A stretch of DNA of 64,000 nucleotides from positions 43,677,998 through 43,741,997 of the forward strand of contig NC_071391.1 in NCBI RefSeq assembly GCF_022682495.2, written 5' to 3'. Source of the stretch: Desmodus rotundus. Its lineage: Eukaryota > Chordata > Mammalia > Chiroptera > Phyllostomidae. A program made the translations under genes and the position numbers. The notes under the pieces were generated by a model. That model did not search any database. It had not been told where the DNA came from and was given only the letters and a program-made list of their open reading frames with translations. Below, piece after piece: positions 1 through 12,324 of this stretch; position 1 is the first letter of the stretch, and each line of letters begins with the position of its first letter.

Positions 1-1903
1 AAGACAGCTCAAAAAAAGCCAGAGCATCAGACTTCAAAACAGGGAGGCCTGGAATTCCCAGTGAAATGCACCCAAGTTCACCCTTCTCACAATATGAAGC
101 CCGTGATGCACAATGGGCCCCTGCTGGTACCTAGCAGCAAGTCCAGGTCTGCAAAGTGGTCCTCAGTAGGCTTCTTTGTAATCCTGCTGTACTACACCAA
201 GTTAATGTCAACGTAAGAGACATTCAAACCTATAGAGAATTTTTGGTGGGTTTATTTGAGGCAAGTGGAGACCAGTTTCTGGAAAGCAATATCTCAACGG
301 ATTGAGAAATGTTTTTTAGAATGGCAGTTTAGCACCTTATTTTATACATTATAATCACAGAAAGAGACCTAAGTGGGGTTACATTGGTGATAGATTAGGG
401 AAGCTGGAGAAAAGAAAGCTGGGGTGGGGGTGGGAGTGGGGGGCTCTGGGATTGGATAAAGGGTAATATGATAAACACACACTTTATTTAAATAGGTTGG
501 TAAAGAACAGTTAACAGTCAACAATTAACATGATAACAATAGCAGTGAAGGGATTTCTGGTTGTGCCCAAGGGATTCAGAAAAAGGGAAGTTACTTTGAC
601 ATTCCAAAGGTATGTTATCATAGATGCAAAAAGACAATAGACAGGTTTAGTTAAGGTACAGATTGACCTTTTTTAGGGAAAAACACTGGCCTAGCATGTG
701 ACTACCAGCCTAGCACATGACTACCTGCCATGAACTGCTTTAGTTAATAAATTTTACATTCAGACCATCCTTTGTAGTTACTTTCAATCTCTGAGTGTGT
801 AAGGCTGCCATGTAGGCCTCCCCTGAGCTTGTCAGTTTTCTATGTGGCCCCTTCTCTTCCACACATTATTTCTGGGTGTGACTGTGCAGGTGACTGTGCA
901 GGTGTTTCCAGATGAGATTACCATTTGGATCTGTGGTCTGAGGAAAATAGAGTGAGGGCCTGAGCAGAACAAAGAGGCAGAAAAAGAAATAACCTGTTCC
1001 TTTTGCTTCCTGTCTGCCTGCTTCAGCTGGGACATACATTTCTCCTGCCCTTCAAGTAGGACATGTTCCATTGACTGGTTCTCAAGCTTCTAAACTTGGA
1101 TGAAGTCATACCACCAGCTTTCCTGGGTCTCCAGCTTGTAGACAGCAGTGCCTGCAACTATTCAAATGCCATAATCACACAAGCCAATTCCTGATAAACA
1201 ATCTCTTTCATATGTATAAAGGATATATGTAATATTTGTCATGCAGGAGATCAAGCCCAAGTATCTTGACTGCTCATTCCCATAAGCCAAAAAAACCACA
1301 AGGATGACCGGATGCAGCAGACATAGCCTTTATGACTCACATTACAAGGAACACCAATGGCAGAAGATCAGCAAAGCAGAACTCTCCCTCCATGATTCCA
1401 AGATTTGTTTTAAGTGGTCCCAGGCAAAGGGGGCACATGTCTTGGTCGTGACTCTAAACTATAATACCTCAGTGTGTACCTGCAAAGAGAAAAGGTCAAG
1501 AAGCACTCACACAGGACCAGAAACCTCTCCCAAAAGGACACAAGGAGGGAATTACAATCCATTTCCAAAGCAATATGCATTCCTTCTCGCTGGAGGCCCC
1601 TGACCAGCCTTCCATTAAAAGGGTTTGGAGGAAAACATGTCTAGCACAATGCCACATATTGTTTCTGCTTCTCTGGAGAACCCTGACTAATAGAATATGA
1701 AACAATTCTAAAATTGTGTATTAAATGACACAAAAGAACTGTGATAATGATAATGACTCAGGTGAACAGGGCAATTTCAAAACATGTATTGGGACAGTTA
1801 AGGGTACAAGGATAATGCTGCAGAGGTGATAATGCACAAAGTCATTCTTAATCCAGTAAGAACATGTCAGATGAGAAGAAGGCAGAGTTAAAAAAAAAAT
1901 CTT

Positions 1904-3736
1904 GGAGAACCAAGATGGCGGCGTAGGTAGACACACTACGCCTCCTCGCACAACCAGAGCTGACAGAGAATCAAACGGCGAGGAAGTCCGACACCAAGGA
2001 AATAAAAAAATAAACATTCATCCAGACCGGTAGGAGGGGCGGAGACAGGCACCGGGGTGGAGAGGACTCGCGTGGCTGTGGCGGGACTGAGATTGGCGGA
2101 TTGTGGGACCAATGGCGCAGGCAGTCCGAGCACTAGCAGACCCTGCAGCCCCACATTCGAGCAGATAAACCGAGAGGGCCGGACTCAGAGTGGCAGAGAA
2201 TGGGGCAGGCAGAGCAGCGGATAGCACCCCGCGGCCCCACATTCACGTATAGATAAACTGGACAAGCGGTGGGGAGCGAAGCAGACAACGCAACCCAGGG
2301 CTCCAGCTCGGGGAAATAAAGCCTCAAGCCTCTGATTGAGAGCACCGTGGGGGTTGGGGAGGCAGCGGGAGAGACTCCTAGCCTCACGGGAGAGGTCCTT
2401 GGAGAGACACACAGGGGCCTAGTGTGCACAGGCCCACCAACTCAGGAACCAGCACCAGAGGGGCCCAGTTTGACTGTGGGTATTGGAGTGAAAGATTGAA
2501 ATCCAGAGGAGAGTGAAGCGAGTGCCATGGGTCCCTCTCGGCCCCTCCCCCACGTACAGCGTCACAGCGCAGCGACCAGCGTTACCCCACCCCGGTGAAC
2601 ACTTAAGGCTCCAGACACGCCAAGACAAAAAAAAAAAAAAAATGGCCCAAATGACAGAACACTTCAAAGCTCCAGAAAAAATACAACTAAGCAAGGAAGA
2701 GATAGCCAACCTATCGGATGCACAGTTCAAAACACTGGTTATCAAGATGCTCACAGAATTGGTTGAATCTGTTCGAAAAACAGATGAAAAAATGAAGCCT
2801 ATGCCAAGAGAAACAAAGGAAAATGTACAGGGAAGCAATAGTGATGCGAAGGAAACTGGGACTCAAATCAACGGTGTGGACCAGAAGGAAGAAAGAAACA
2901 TCCAACCAGAAAAGAATAAAGAAACAAGAACTCGGAAAAATGAGGAGAGGCTTAGGAACCTCCAGGACATCTTGAAACGTTCCAACATCCGAATTATAAG
3001 GGTTCCAGAAGGAGAAGAGGAAGAACAAAAAATTGAAAACTTATTTGAACAAATAATGAAGGAGAACTTCCCTCATCTGGCAAAGGACATAGACTTCCAG
3101 GAAGTCCAGGAAGCTCAGAGAGTCCCAAAGAAGCTGGACCCAAGGAGGAACACACCAAGGCACATCATAATTCCATTACCCAAGATTAAACGCGAGGACC
3201 TACATCCAAGATTACTGTATCCAGCAAAGCTATCATTTAGAATGCAAGGGAAGATAAAGTGCTTCTCAGATAAGGTCAAGTTAAACAAGTTCATCATCAC
3301 CAAGCCATTATTATATGAAATGTTAAAGGGAGTTACCTAAGAAAAAGAAGATCAAAAATATGAACAGTAAAAATGACAGCAAACTCACAGTTATTAACGA
3401 CCACACCTAAAACAAAAACAAGAGCAAACTAGGCAAACAACTAGAACAGGAACAGAACCATAGAGATGGAGATCACATGGAGGGTTGTCAATAGGGGAGT
3501 GGGGGGGAGAGAAGGGGGAAAGGTACAGAGAATAAGTAGCATAGATGATAGGTGGAAAATAGACAGGGGGAGGGTAAAAATAGTGTAGGAAATGTAGAAG
3601 CCAAAGAACTTATGAGTATGACCCATGGGCATGAACTATAGGGGGGGGAATGTGGGAGGGAGGGGGTGGGCAGGATGGAGTGGAGTGGGGGGGGAATGGG
3701 ACAACTGTAATAGCATAATCAATAAATATATTTTTT
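1904..3736 (+). mobile_element. HAL1 (half-L1) retrotransposon, copy 1, full length
   Basis: It starts with the L1-type 5' end (ggagaaccaagatggcgg) and has a GC-rich 5' UTR of about 740 bp, an A-rich stretch just before ORF1, one ORF1, no ORF2, and a G-rich 3' UTR ending in an AATAAATATA-type tail. It is flanked by a short A-rich target-site duplication (aaaaaatctt, 1894-1903 and 3737-3746). The right arm of the direct repeat lacks it at the corresponding site near 63560, which gives an empty-site control. HAL1 elements are L1-derived and thought to be mobilised in trans by L1 ORF2. Confidence 0.85.
2642..3340 (+). CDS. HAL1 copy 1 ORF1 protein, internally deleted
   Basis: L1 ORF1p-type protein of 232 aa starting at MAQMTEHFKAPEK; an in-frame ATG upstream at 2513 lies in the 5' UTR and is unlikely to be used. 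ORF1p is a trimeric nucleic-acid-binding chaperone in L1 ribonucleoprotein. Visible are a charged N-terminal half likely to form a coiled coil, an RRM-like stretch (NIRIIRVPEGEEEEQ, about residues 115-130), and the C-terminal end (LLYPAKLSFRMQGKIKCF, ending MLKGVT). About 51 residues between the RRM end and LLYPAK are missing relative to copy 4, without frame loss. Sequence markers (a gcaagg block, an extra lysine codon in the NFPHL region) group this copy with copy 4. Confidence 0.8.
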   Translation: MAQMTEHFKAPEKIQLSKEEIANLSDAQFKTLVIKMLTELVESVRKTDEKMKPMPRETKENVQGSNSDAKETGTQINGVDQKEERNIQPEKNKETRTRKNEERLRNLQDILKRSNIRIIRVPEGEEEEQKIENLFEQIMKENFPHLAKDIDFQEVQEAQRVPKKLDPRRNTPRHIIIPLPKIKREDLHPRLLYPAKLSFRMQGKIKCFSDKVKLNKFIITKPLLYEMLKGVT

Positions 3737-4504
3737 AAAAAATCTTTGACTGTATCTACCATCTGAGTTAGTCTGGGGTGTAGGTGTTTCTATACCAGAA
3801 GTAGACATTGTTAAATACATACATACATACATACATACATAAAAAGAGTCAACCCTACTTTAACTTTTTTTTCGAATGGGTCTTAGGATATTGTTGCCAT
3901 GCCACTTCTTCTGGTATCTTTTTATACCGAGAGATCTGAACAGATCACTGGGGAGGTGTAGGGAAGGGTAAAAGGAGGAGGCTGTCCAAGACAATGGTAA
4001 ACAGGCTATGACAGGACTGGTTAAAAAGATGAAAGCCTCCTGTGTGCACGGAATCATAATTCCAGAAGATTTAAAATAAAAGGAGGGCAGAGACTGGCTG
4101 TCTGGCTCTCTTCCTTGAGTATGCTTATGTAGGCAAGTGGATAAAGTATGATCCTTCCTTGAGTATGAGCCTGCTGCAGTTGCCTCCATTTCCCAAAGAA
4201 TGATAGAAGGAACTCTGGGTGCAGCCTAGGATCAGGCTGGCCTGGCAGAGGGTGGCAGGTTTATTCTTTGGATGTTCTAGAGGGAACAGGCTCTGAGGGA
4301 GAAGCCTGCCATTCTTCCAAAATGGTGTAGTTTTGTTATCTTATGTTGTTTTAGTTTATAAACTAATCCTATAGTAATAAGGTAATTAAAAACTAGTACT
4401 AATGGAGGAATGATATGGAACTCAGGAGTTTAAAGAGCTTAGCATTAATTGGTAGGCTTAAGTGACTAATGCATGTGAAAAGCTGTTATGCCAAAACTGT
4501 TGTT

Positions 4505-4557
4505 TTTGAATATAGACTCCTTTCCTTTATCAACAAGGAAAGGAGTCTATATTCAAA
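4505..4557. repeat. Perfect 23-bp inverted repeat with 7-base loop
   Basis: The left arm 4505-4527 and right arm 4535-4557 are exact reverse complements separated by tatcaac. The arms are mixed sequence rather than a simple repeat. The right arm abuts the VES SINE at 4558. It could be a foldback template-switch product made during or before SINE insertion. It does not resemble a transcription terminator in this eukaryotic context. Confidence 0.9.
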
Positions 4558-4760
4558 GAGTCTGACTGGTGTGCATCATTGGTTGAGTGCCAGTCTGTGA
4601 ATCAAGGGTTGCCAGTTCAATTCCCAGTCTACAGCATATGCCTGGGTTGCAGGCCAGGTCCCCAGTGGAGGGCACACGAGAGGCAAACACATTGATGTTT
4701 CCCTCCTTCTCTTGTCCTTTCCTTCCCCTGCCTAAATAAATAAATATCTTTAACAAAAAA
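4558..4760 (+). mobile_element. VES-type tRNA-derived SINE
   Basis: The element has a tRNA-like head (gactggtgtgc...ttggttgagtgcc, A-box position), a B-box-like gttgccagttcaattcc, the body motif tgcctgggttgcaggccagg tccccagt, a CT-rich stretch (ttgatgtttccctccttctc) and an A-rich end (taaataaataaatatcttt). This order is that of bat VES SINEs, which are transcribed by RNA polymerase III and copied by L1. It is the main evidence for a bat source. I could not find a clean target-site duplication. Confidence 0.88.
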
Positions 4761-5090
4761 AAACTTTGCCTCCAAAATTTTGCCTACAGTGTGGTAGTGG
4801 GCAGTAGGACCCCACTTGCTGTTCAATAGCATTTTAAGATTATTAACAACAATCAGGCATCACATTTTGTTCTATGAAAAGTTATAAAGAAGCCCCTTAT
4901 GGAAATCCTTCCCACATACCCTCCTGCTTCTGATCTCTCAGACGAGCTCCGTTTCTGGGTGGCAGATATGGTTCAAAGGAGAAGATGAGCAAGGCTAGCG
5001 ATGTTGCAGGAACTGCAGTGAATCCCTGAGTGTGAACATGGAAATCTTGAAGGACTAGTAACTACAAAAGAAGCTACAGACCAGGGAAGC

Positions 5091-7179
5091 TGTCATGCCA
5101 TTAAGGCTCACAAACCCAGAAAAGACAGTGTGCTAGCAAATTATGTGAACAGCCATTCAAAAATCCTACATCATAGCAATTACAGTGTGCGATTATGAAG
5201 CTTTGACAAGCTCTGTGACTTTCTCTATTTTCTTTCACAAAGTATCTCTTTCATCCCTGAGCAGGGCCACGTATAGCTCCCTTGTCCTGCTGGTGCCTAT
5301 GCAGAATTGGACCAGAAGCCTGGGCTGTGGCCCATGGAGACTCCATAGTCTCCTTTTCTAGGGCTTTTTTTCCTAGGATTTCTCAGGAAGTTGTCTCTAG
5401 ACAAAGATCAGTTTTAAGGGTCAGAACTCATTTAGTATAGCTTGAGTAGAAAATGAAAAGGCATAAGTGGATAGCAATAGGGAGACTGCAATAGGAGCTT
5501 AGGGTCATACTCTCACTAGTAATATTCACCCCCACCCCAACTTGCACCCACAGTTGTAAGTTTCATGAAATTGGTTTGGGACTTGTTCCATGTTGTTGCT
5601 TATTTCCTCATATATATTTGAGCTGCTGTCACATATGAAGAATGATAAAGAGGTAGATAGATATATCACTGTATATGTAGTTTTAACAGAATTGAGCATC
5701 TGGGTGATAAATTATGCTTCCATTATACTGTTCCTGCTGTGAACACACTGCTGTGTCACACAATGAAATTCAGGTATTCTTCTTGTATTATTAACATATC
5801 TATGATTCTCCTTGTACAAACGTTAACCAAAAATTGTTCCTATCTTTTGTCCCTTTTCTTAAGGTTTTTCTCAGAATTGTGTTGTATATGACTCCTACCA
5901 CATTAACCTTTACTACTACACTTCAACCACCTTAACTTTGCTTGGCTCCAAGGTTTTCTCAAATGGGAATATGTTAAAAATCCAGAGGACAAAGGGAAGA
6001 TGTTTCATCAGGTTCCTCACTAAGCAAGAGGTGTCATGACCAGAATGAAAATGCAGAGCCTAAGGAGAGTTCACTTTCCCTGCCACACCGAACACAGTAC
6101 ACAGGAACGTGGAGCGTGGCAGTACCATCGGCACTGGTGAAAAACTGTGTGTGGTGAGAGCAGCATGGCAGATGCAGGTTTCCTTTGGGCCTAAATTTTC
6201 AGGTTTCTTGAGAAGACCTGACTCTCTCAGTTGAAAATCTAATGCTTTATAGGAGAGTTCCAAGATATCAACCAAGGGTGAGGGGTCAGTTCAGAGATTC
6301 AAAGAGAGAGGAGTAAAGTGATGGATAGTTGATCTGTGGAAAGATTGGAAAAGAAAGAAGTATGAACAGAGGAGGGGACATGGAATAAGGGAGCACATTT
6401 CTTTTGAACCTTGCAGTCAGCACCCTGTGCTGTGCTTGTCATTCCCACGCAGTCATGCGCTGAGCTCTCCAAAACCCTCAGTTTCAATCATATAATAGAC
6501 CTGAAACTACATCACTCTTAATATCTCTGCTTTAACCACCATGCTCCATATAGCCATTGTTCTCCTCTGCAAGTATGGGGCAGTGCAAAATGGTACAATC
6601 ACTTTGAAGAAAATCTGGCAGTTTGTATAACAAGAGACCCTAAAATCCAGTAATTCAGCTTACAGCTAACAATATGCAACACAAGTAAGAGTAAAGTTCC
6701 ATTTCCACTAAAAGAGATATATATTTCAACAAAACAGCCCTCTTAACCTGTAGATCAACACTATAAACATGGCACAAATGATTAAAAAAAAAAAACAGAG
6801 AGAAAAAAAAGAAAACTAAACCTGAAGTCCCAGAGAGTGAAACAAGTGAAGCAAGCAATCAAAATCTACAGTGAAATAGACACTTGGCAGACAAGAACAG
6901 TATTGGAGGTATCTCCTAGTTTTGATTTTTTTTGAAGACACACCTCAGTTGGAAGTAAGCAGACAGTTATAACTTTGCAACATATAGATTTATTAGCTAG
7001 AAGAAGAAGATGAAATCTGGGGTTACCGCTGCAGCTAGAAAGTGTTAGGAGAACATCTTTAAAAGGGAGATCTAGAGGGGGAAATCCCACGTCGCACATA
7101 AAATCTCTGAACCACACATTTGAGATAGATGACGAGCAGCCCAATTAGGGCTAATGGGACTGACCACAGATATTAGCTC
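5091..7179. other. Intergenic, no gene recognised
   Basis: AT-rich sequence with no protein motif, RNA gene or clear repeat that I can name. Open frames on either strand are short and lack recognisable domains. The A-rich stretch near 6780-6820 and the text after 6640 may already be decayed L1. Confidence 0.5.
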
Positions 7180-8285
7180 CTGCAAAATGCAGGGAAGAAT
7201 TTAGAATATGAGTTCAACCAAATTGACCTACTGAAAAAAATAACCAGAAAAACAATAATATTCTTCAGAAAGATAGAATCCAGAGTCTGTATATATCATT
7301 AACAATTTCCTTAAGGGAATTTTAGAGGTAATTTAATATTCTTCAAAATATGAGAAAATTAGAGGACATGGCCCATATTCAACACGAAAGGTGATCAATG
7401 GAGACCAACTCTGAAATAATCCAGATGTATTGAGTTAAAAAAAAAAACCCTTAATGGCAGCTATTATACCTAGGGTGAAAGATGTAGAAGAAGATATACT
7501 TATAATAACCACCAAATAGGACATGTCAAAAATCAAAAATGATAGTTTTTGTTTTGAATTGATTACTAAAACTACAAAGTACTATCACTCTAAAAATAAA
7601 TCCAGGGTTGACACATGAGAAATTCAGAATCACAAAGGAAAGAGTAACTGAAATTTAAAGTAGATTAATAGATATTATCCAATATGAAAATAATAAACAA
7701 GTCCTCAACAATCTGTAAAAAATATCATGGTAATAGGCTTAAACCTCAGAACAACTACTAAAATACAACAATAATAACATATTAAGTAGCTGGTTGAAAT
7801 GAGAAACAAAAACAGTAAAAATTGAATGTTTATTTTAATATATGCAGAAAAGCGTCACTGAAAACCCAATATTTGATCATGATAATAGTACGTTAGGAAT
7901 ATCAATCCATAAAAGAAAATAAGGAGCTCACAGTTAACATCATATGTAATGGTCAAATACTGAATATATTCTGTCTATGATTAGGAACACTTCAAATAAC
8001 GTGTCAACACTCATCCCTTATATTCATCATTGATTATAGACCATAGCCTAAGAAATGAAGGAAGAAAACCAAATAAAAACACAAATATTGGAACAGAAGA
8101 AATAAAAGTCTTTATTTATGGATAATATAAAAGTTTATGTAGAATATAAAAATAAATCCACAGGAACAAACTAAAATTAGTAAGTGAATTAAACAAAGTT
8201 ATAGAACTCAAAATGAATATTGAAAATTATATTTTATAAACTAGCAATTAATAAATAGAAAGTTAAATTCATATATTCCTTTCAA
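7180..8285 (+). mobile_element. Old, decayed L1 fragment(s)
   Basis: Around 7390-7440 the text (gagaccaactctgaaataatccagatg) resembles the start of the ORF1 region of old mammalian L1s. From about 7930 to 8270 the order of blocks follows L1 ORF2: a 'ctcacagttaacatcat' block, the region preceding the second RT motif, a 'ggataatataa' block, and a final 'ctagcaat' block. There are many stops and indels, so it cannot code. It is much older than the HAL1 copies. Confidence 0.65.
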
Positions 8286-11200
8286 TTAATGTCCAGAGAC
8301 AAACTACCCTGAGAAGATAAACGCCACCCCACTTTCCATCCCAGGATGACTAAATGTGTCACCTGGTCTGAGAGGGCTCATAGCACTGGGAGGCTTGGTG
8401 GAGTTGCTATACGTTTGATGTAAAAACCAGACCTGTAATTGCATTATGGAGAGATTAGGAGTCAGGATCAATAGATTCCCCATCATAAATCTTGGGCAAA
8501 ACAGATTGTTGGAATTTGATATATTAAGTACATGTCATGTGTCTCTACCCCAATAGGGATCTCATGTCCCATGATTTAGAAACTTCTGGCCATCAATTTA
8601 TGATTGTTCTAGATACCACTGCCAGCTCATTTCCCATGGATGAACTGGCAGGATGAGGCCTGCTCATTCCCTGAAATTCCACTGAACCATTGCCCTTAAG
8701 ATTTGTGTTTTGAACAAATACCTCCAAATTAATGAGCCAGCACTATCTTACAAGATGAGTGTTTGTCACTGTGATATTCAGAGGTTAGAGGAGGGAAAAA
8801 CCCTATTGCTGAGATTTACAACACGAGGAAATCCATACTTGATGCCTAATGAAGTTTTCACTTGGAGTCCAGAATCTCTCCTTAGGACATTTTCTGAGAA
8901 CAAGCAATGTGAATGGCCTTCAGTTGGGGCAGTGGATGCTATTTTTTTTTTTAAAAGCTGTCTTAGTGTGAACAACTTTTCCTTTGTGTTTGGTAACTCA
9001 GGTGCTTTTTCTGTAAGTTGTAAGTTGTTTCACATATTGAACTGGAAGCCTGCACATTCCAGGAAACACAAACCCATGAATATCCTTGGAGAGATATTTG
9101 TTGTATAATTCCACAAGAGTACAGGTTTTTCTTAATGAGTTATAGCTTCAGTCATTGTGGCAATAGGGTGACAGGAAAGCAGAGATCAAAGGAACTATAA
9201 ATAAGGATCAGTTTCCCCCAGTGTCTATGAGAGAGGATTGTGTGGCGGTGTGTGTGTGTGTGTGTGTGTTGAGAGAGACAGAGAGTGAGAGTAGGAGAGG
9301 GAGAGAGAGAGAGAAAGAGACTGGATACACCTATTATCTGCCTTTGAATCCCTCTCCCACCTTCCACCACATTTTTTCTAGAAATGAGAACTGAAAAGTT
9401 TCTTGTGAGACAGGGACCAGAGCATCCACTGGACAAATAGCCCATTATTTCTACTTCTCTTGGTTCTTAAGTAGGTTAGGAATAGTGGGAAGTGCAATGG
9501 GAAAAATACAGTGACCACACACCATGCTGCAGGAATACTCACTCCTGTGCTTTTCTCAGTCCTGAGGACAACTGCAGCCTTTCAGCTCCCTGGAAAGAGT
9601 GAGGTTGACCAGGAAAAGGAGACATTGACCTACATATGTCATTGCTGCGGGAGGCCATACAGAGCCTCTGACTCTGCCTCTATCACTGTAACTCATTCTG
9701 GGAATCAACACCTGAAACATGGAGACATATCTGGGCAAAGAGAAAAGGTTTTCATTAGAAAAGAGAATTACTATGGAATTAGAAAAGAAGGACAAATCCA
9801 CATATATCTAGTGTATTCACTTAGATTTAAAAAAAAAAAAGAACTATTCCAGTATTTCAAATAAAAGAGTAGGTAGATACAAAAGATAAAAGTTTATTTA
9901 ATAATAAAAAATAATCACTAAATGCACAATAAGTAAAGGTAACTATAGACAAAATGTTATTAGTAGATTTCTAGAACATATTCATCTTGCATAAGTGAAA
10001 CTTTAAACTTGGTGAACTGCAATGACTTAAAATGTAAGTGGTTAGATCCCATATTAGGTATCTTTTACCACAATAAAAAAGGCAACGTGATTGATAGCAG
10101 ATATTAAATAGTAAATGCACAGAGAATATTTTGAGAAAAGCGATTTCAACCTGGAATGCATTGTACACAAGAAAAGTGTAAGATAAAATAAGTTGGAAAA
10201 TTAAAAAAAACAAATATTTTATGCAAAGAGATAAGATTAAAATGATGTGGTTACTTAAGTTATTCTATTTCAAAGCATAACAAAGCCATTAAAATTTGAA
10301 GTAGATTAATACTCATTTTTAACATTCACTATTTTAAATCACAGAGAAAATCAATAGACAAGAATCTGGACCACTGCTTATGTGCTAGCAAATGAGAAAT
10401 TGGTACAAACATTCTATTTTTCAATTCCCCCGATATTCATTTGTTATTTTTTTTGTTTCTGATGAGACACTGAATCCAACTGATTTTCATTTAATATAGA
10501 CCAGTGAGTAGAAATATCAGTATGATTATGAAATTCTATCTGATTTCAGAGTCAAGGCTCAACTGTGCACAGTGTTCACGCTCTACAACATGTCACCTGC
10601 AAGAGCACCCTGGTCATTAAGTCCTTAATGTGGTTTTAAACATTATCATGACCAGCTCCTGCTTCATTAACAGCTACATGGATTGAGCATGACAATCAAT
10701 ATGTCTTGGCCCCTAAGATTTTCCCATGATGCTCCAGGCTCCTTCTATAAATCAGCATCTCCTGGGATTTCCCTTCTACCTCACATCCTAGGGAATTTGG
10801 CTCTTACCTTTCCTAGGAGTGAACAGCAGAAAGGGCACCTGTGCTGGAGAAACACAGACCCAGTTCCAACCTTAGCTTCTCCACTCATTGGCTATAGAAC
10901 ATTCAAACATACCTCATAAGTGTGTAAATATAACGCCCTGATAAAGAATTCTGTCTTTTACTATACTTAAAAAAAATAACTTAGATTAAGGTACTCCCTA
11001 TATATTTATACATATGTACAATAATGTATATACCCATGTGTTGTGTATGTATGTGTGTGCAAGTATAAATTTGCATGGACACATTTTTCCCAGACAAGTA
11101 CTTTCTATTTTATCCAACTGGGAAAAGTAATTACCCCTCTACATTTTGATGTGGGTTCTGTGCAGTAGCTGGTCCTCATTTATAATGTGTGCTTTCCTAA

Positions 11201-12324
11201 GAAAAGCTTGTTCCTTTCCTATCCTGGGAAAATCTATTCCTCATCATCATTTGAAACTGATTTAAAAAGTAGTGAAGAGAAAAGTGCATGGGATGGTGGA
11301 TAGGGTGTTATACCCAGATGTCTCACTGTAAGAAAAAGTCCTGAAAACCTAAAGCCTGCCCCTAAAAGAGCTGTCCCTTGACATGGCTGCCTCTGCTGGA
11401 CGGTCTTGGGAACTCATATTTTTGCATTTTCTGACCCAGTCCCAAGAAAGGGCCTTAACACAGTCCCAGCCTGGGTGTAAAAAGGTCTCTAACTGAAGAC
11501 TGGGATGGGACTGGTCTTGACAGCAGAACCTGGGAACCTGACAAATGAGGCTGCAGCAGAAGCACTTCCTGCTCCTCTGAAGGGCAAAGACCTGTTGCAC
11601 AGGTCACCTCAGCTGATGCTTCTCAGTGACATGAGAGCAAATATTTACTGTAATTGTGCTGGACACATAAATAGGAGCTTTACATTCAGGGGAGGTTAGA
11701 TTTACACAACAATCTTCAGAGTTAGGTGCAGTTTAATGTTACAATTTTTTTTTAATGAGAAGAAACAAAAACTTATTGAGTGCTACACACCTTTTACGAG
11801 AAGAGACGGGATTTGAACTAAAAAATTCTGAACATAAAATTTTCATTCTGGGTACATATCTTTCTTTGGTTTTCACTTTTTTCTCAGCTCTCTGAACAGC
11901 CTGCTGCTGTATGCTGGGCAACACACAGACACACACTCAGATACTCCTCAGTTGGTGGGGGTGGGTGGGGTGATTGTGTGTTGTTCTGAGATCATGGTTG
12001 GTGGAGTCAGGCGTTCCATGCCTCTTCAGATCAGTGGTAAAGAAAAATATGGAGAAATGGGAGGGCAGAGGTGTTACGCCAATACTGCTCTGTCTTTAGG
12101 AGGGATTAGATGTCTCTCGCTGACAATGTAGAAAATGGTAAATGAGTAAATAAGCTTCCCTTCTAACTTACATCAGAAATGGTGCAAATCCCCAAAGTGA
12201 CTAAAAGTTCTGAAGAAGGGAGACAGCAAGGAAGAGGTGGTGTGAATGGAGAAGTGAGCTCAGGGGCAGGAGGTGAGCCCCAGGACAAGGTGCTACTCGG
12301 AAGTGGCTGAGGGAAGGAGGGGGC
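8286..12324. other. 3' flank of TRIM22, no gene recognised
   Basis: This holds a (GT)n run at about 9247-9269 followed by a GA-rich tract to about 9320, several A- or T-rich stretches, and otherwise unassigned sequence. The longest open frame (8710-9108, plus, 132 codons) shows no domain or composition supporting it. The TRIM22 3' UTR must begin at 12324 and run leftwards, but I could not place a convincing poly(A) signal close to the stop. Confidence 0.5.

Larger units (their letters stand above)
1..5090 (+). repeat. Left arm of a long direct repeat (partner at 61990-64000)
   Basis: Positions 1-1890, 3747-3920 and 4829-5090 align in the same orientation and order with 61990-64000. Shared blocks include the text around 1090-1720 (matching about 62760-63360), the block around 1720-1870 (63370-63540) and the block around 4830-5050 (63726-63950). 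Left-only segments are HAL1 copy 1 (1904-3736), about 300 bp near 650-945, and about 900 bp from 3920 to 4828. No credible gene is visible; open frames are short and not shared intact between arms. The arm starts before position 1, so its true length is unknown. Confidence 0.85.

Noticed and set aside
2133..2429. Minus-strand frames in HAL1 copy 1 as independent genes
   Set aside because: They lie in the GC-rich HAL1 5' UTR and are better treated as part of the element (see the antisense-frame finding).
8710..9108. 132-codon plus-strand open frame
   Set aside because: No domain or homologous frame is recognisable, a poly-T run is translated as Phe, and there are no supporting splice or promoter signals.
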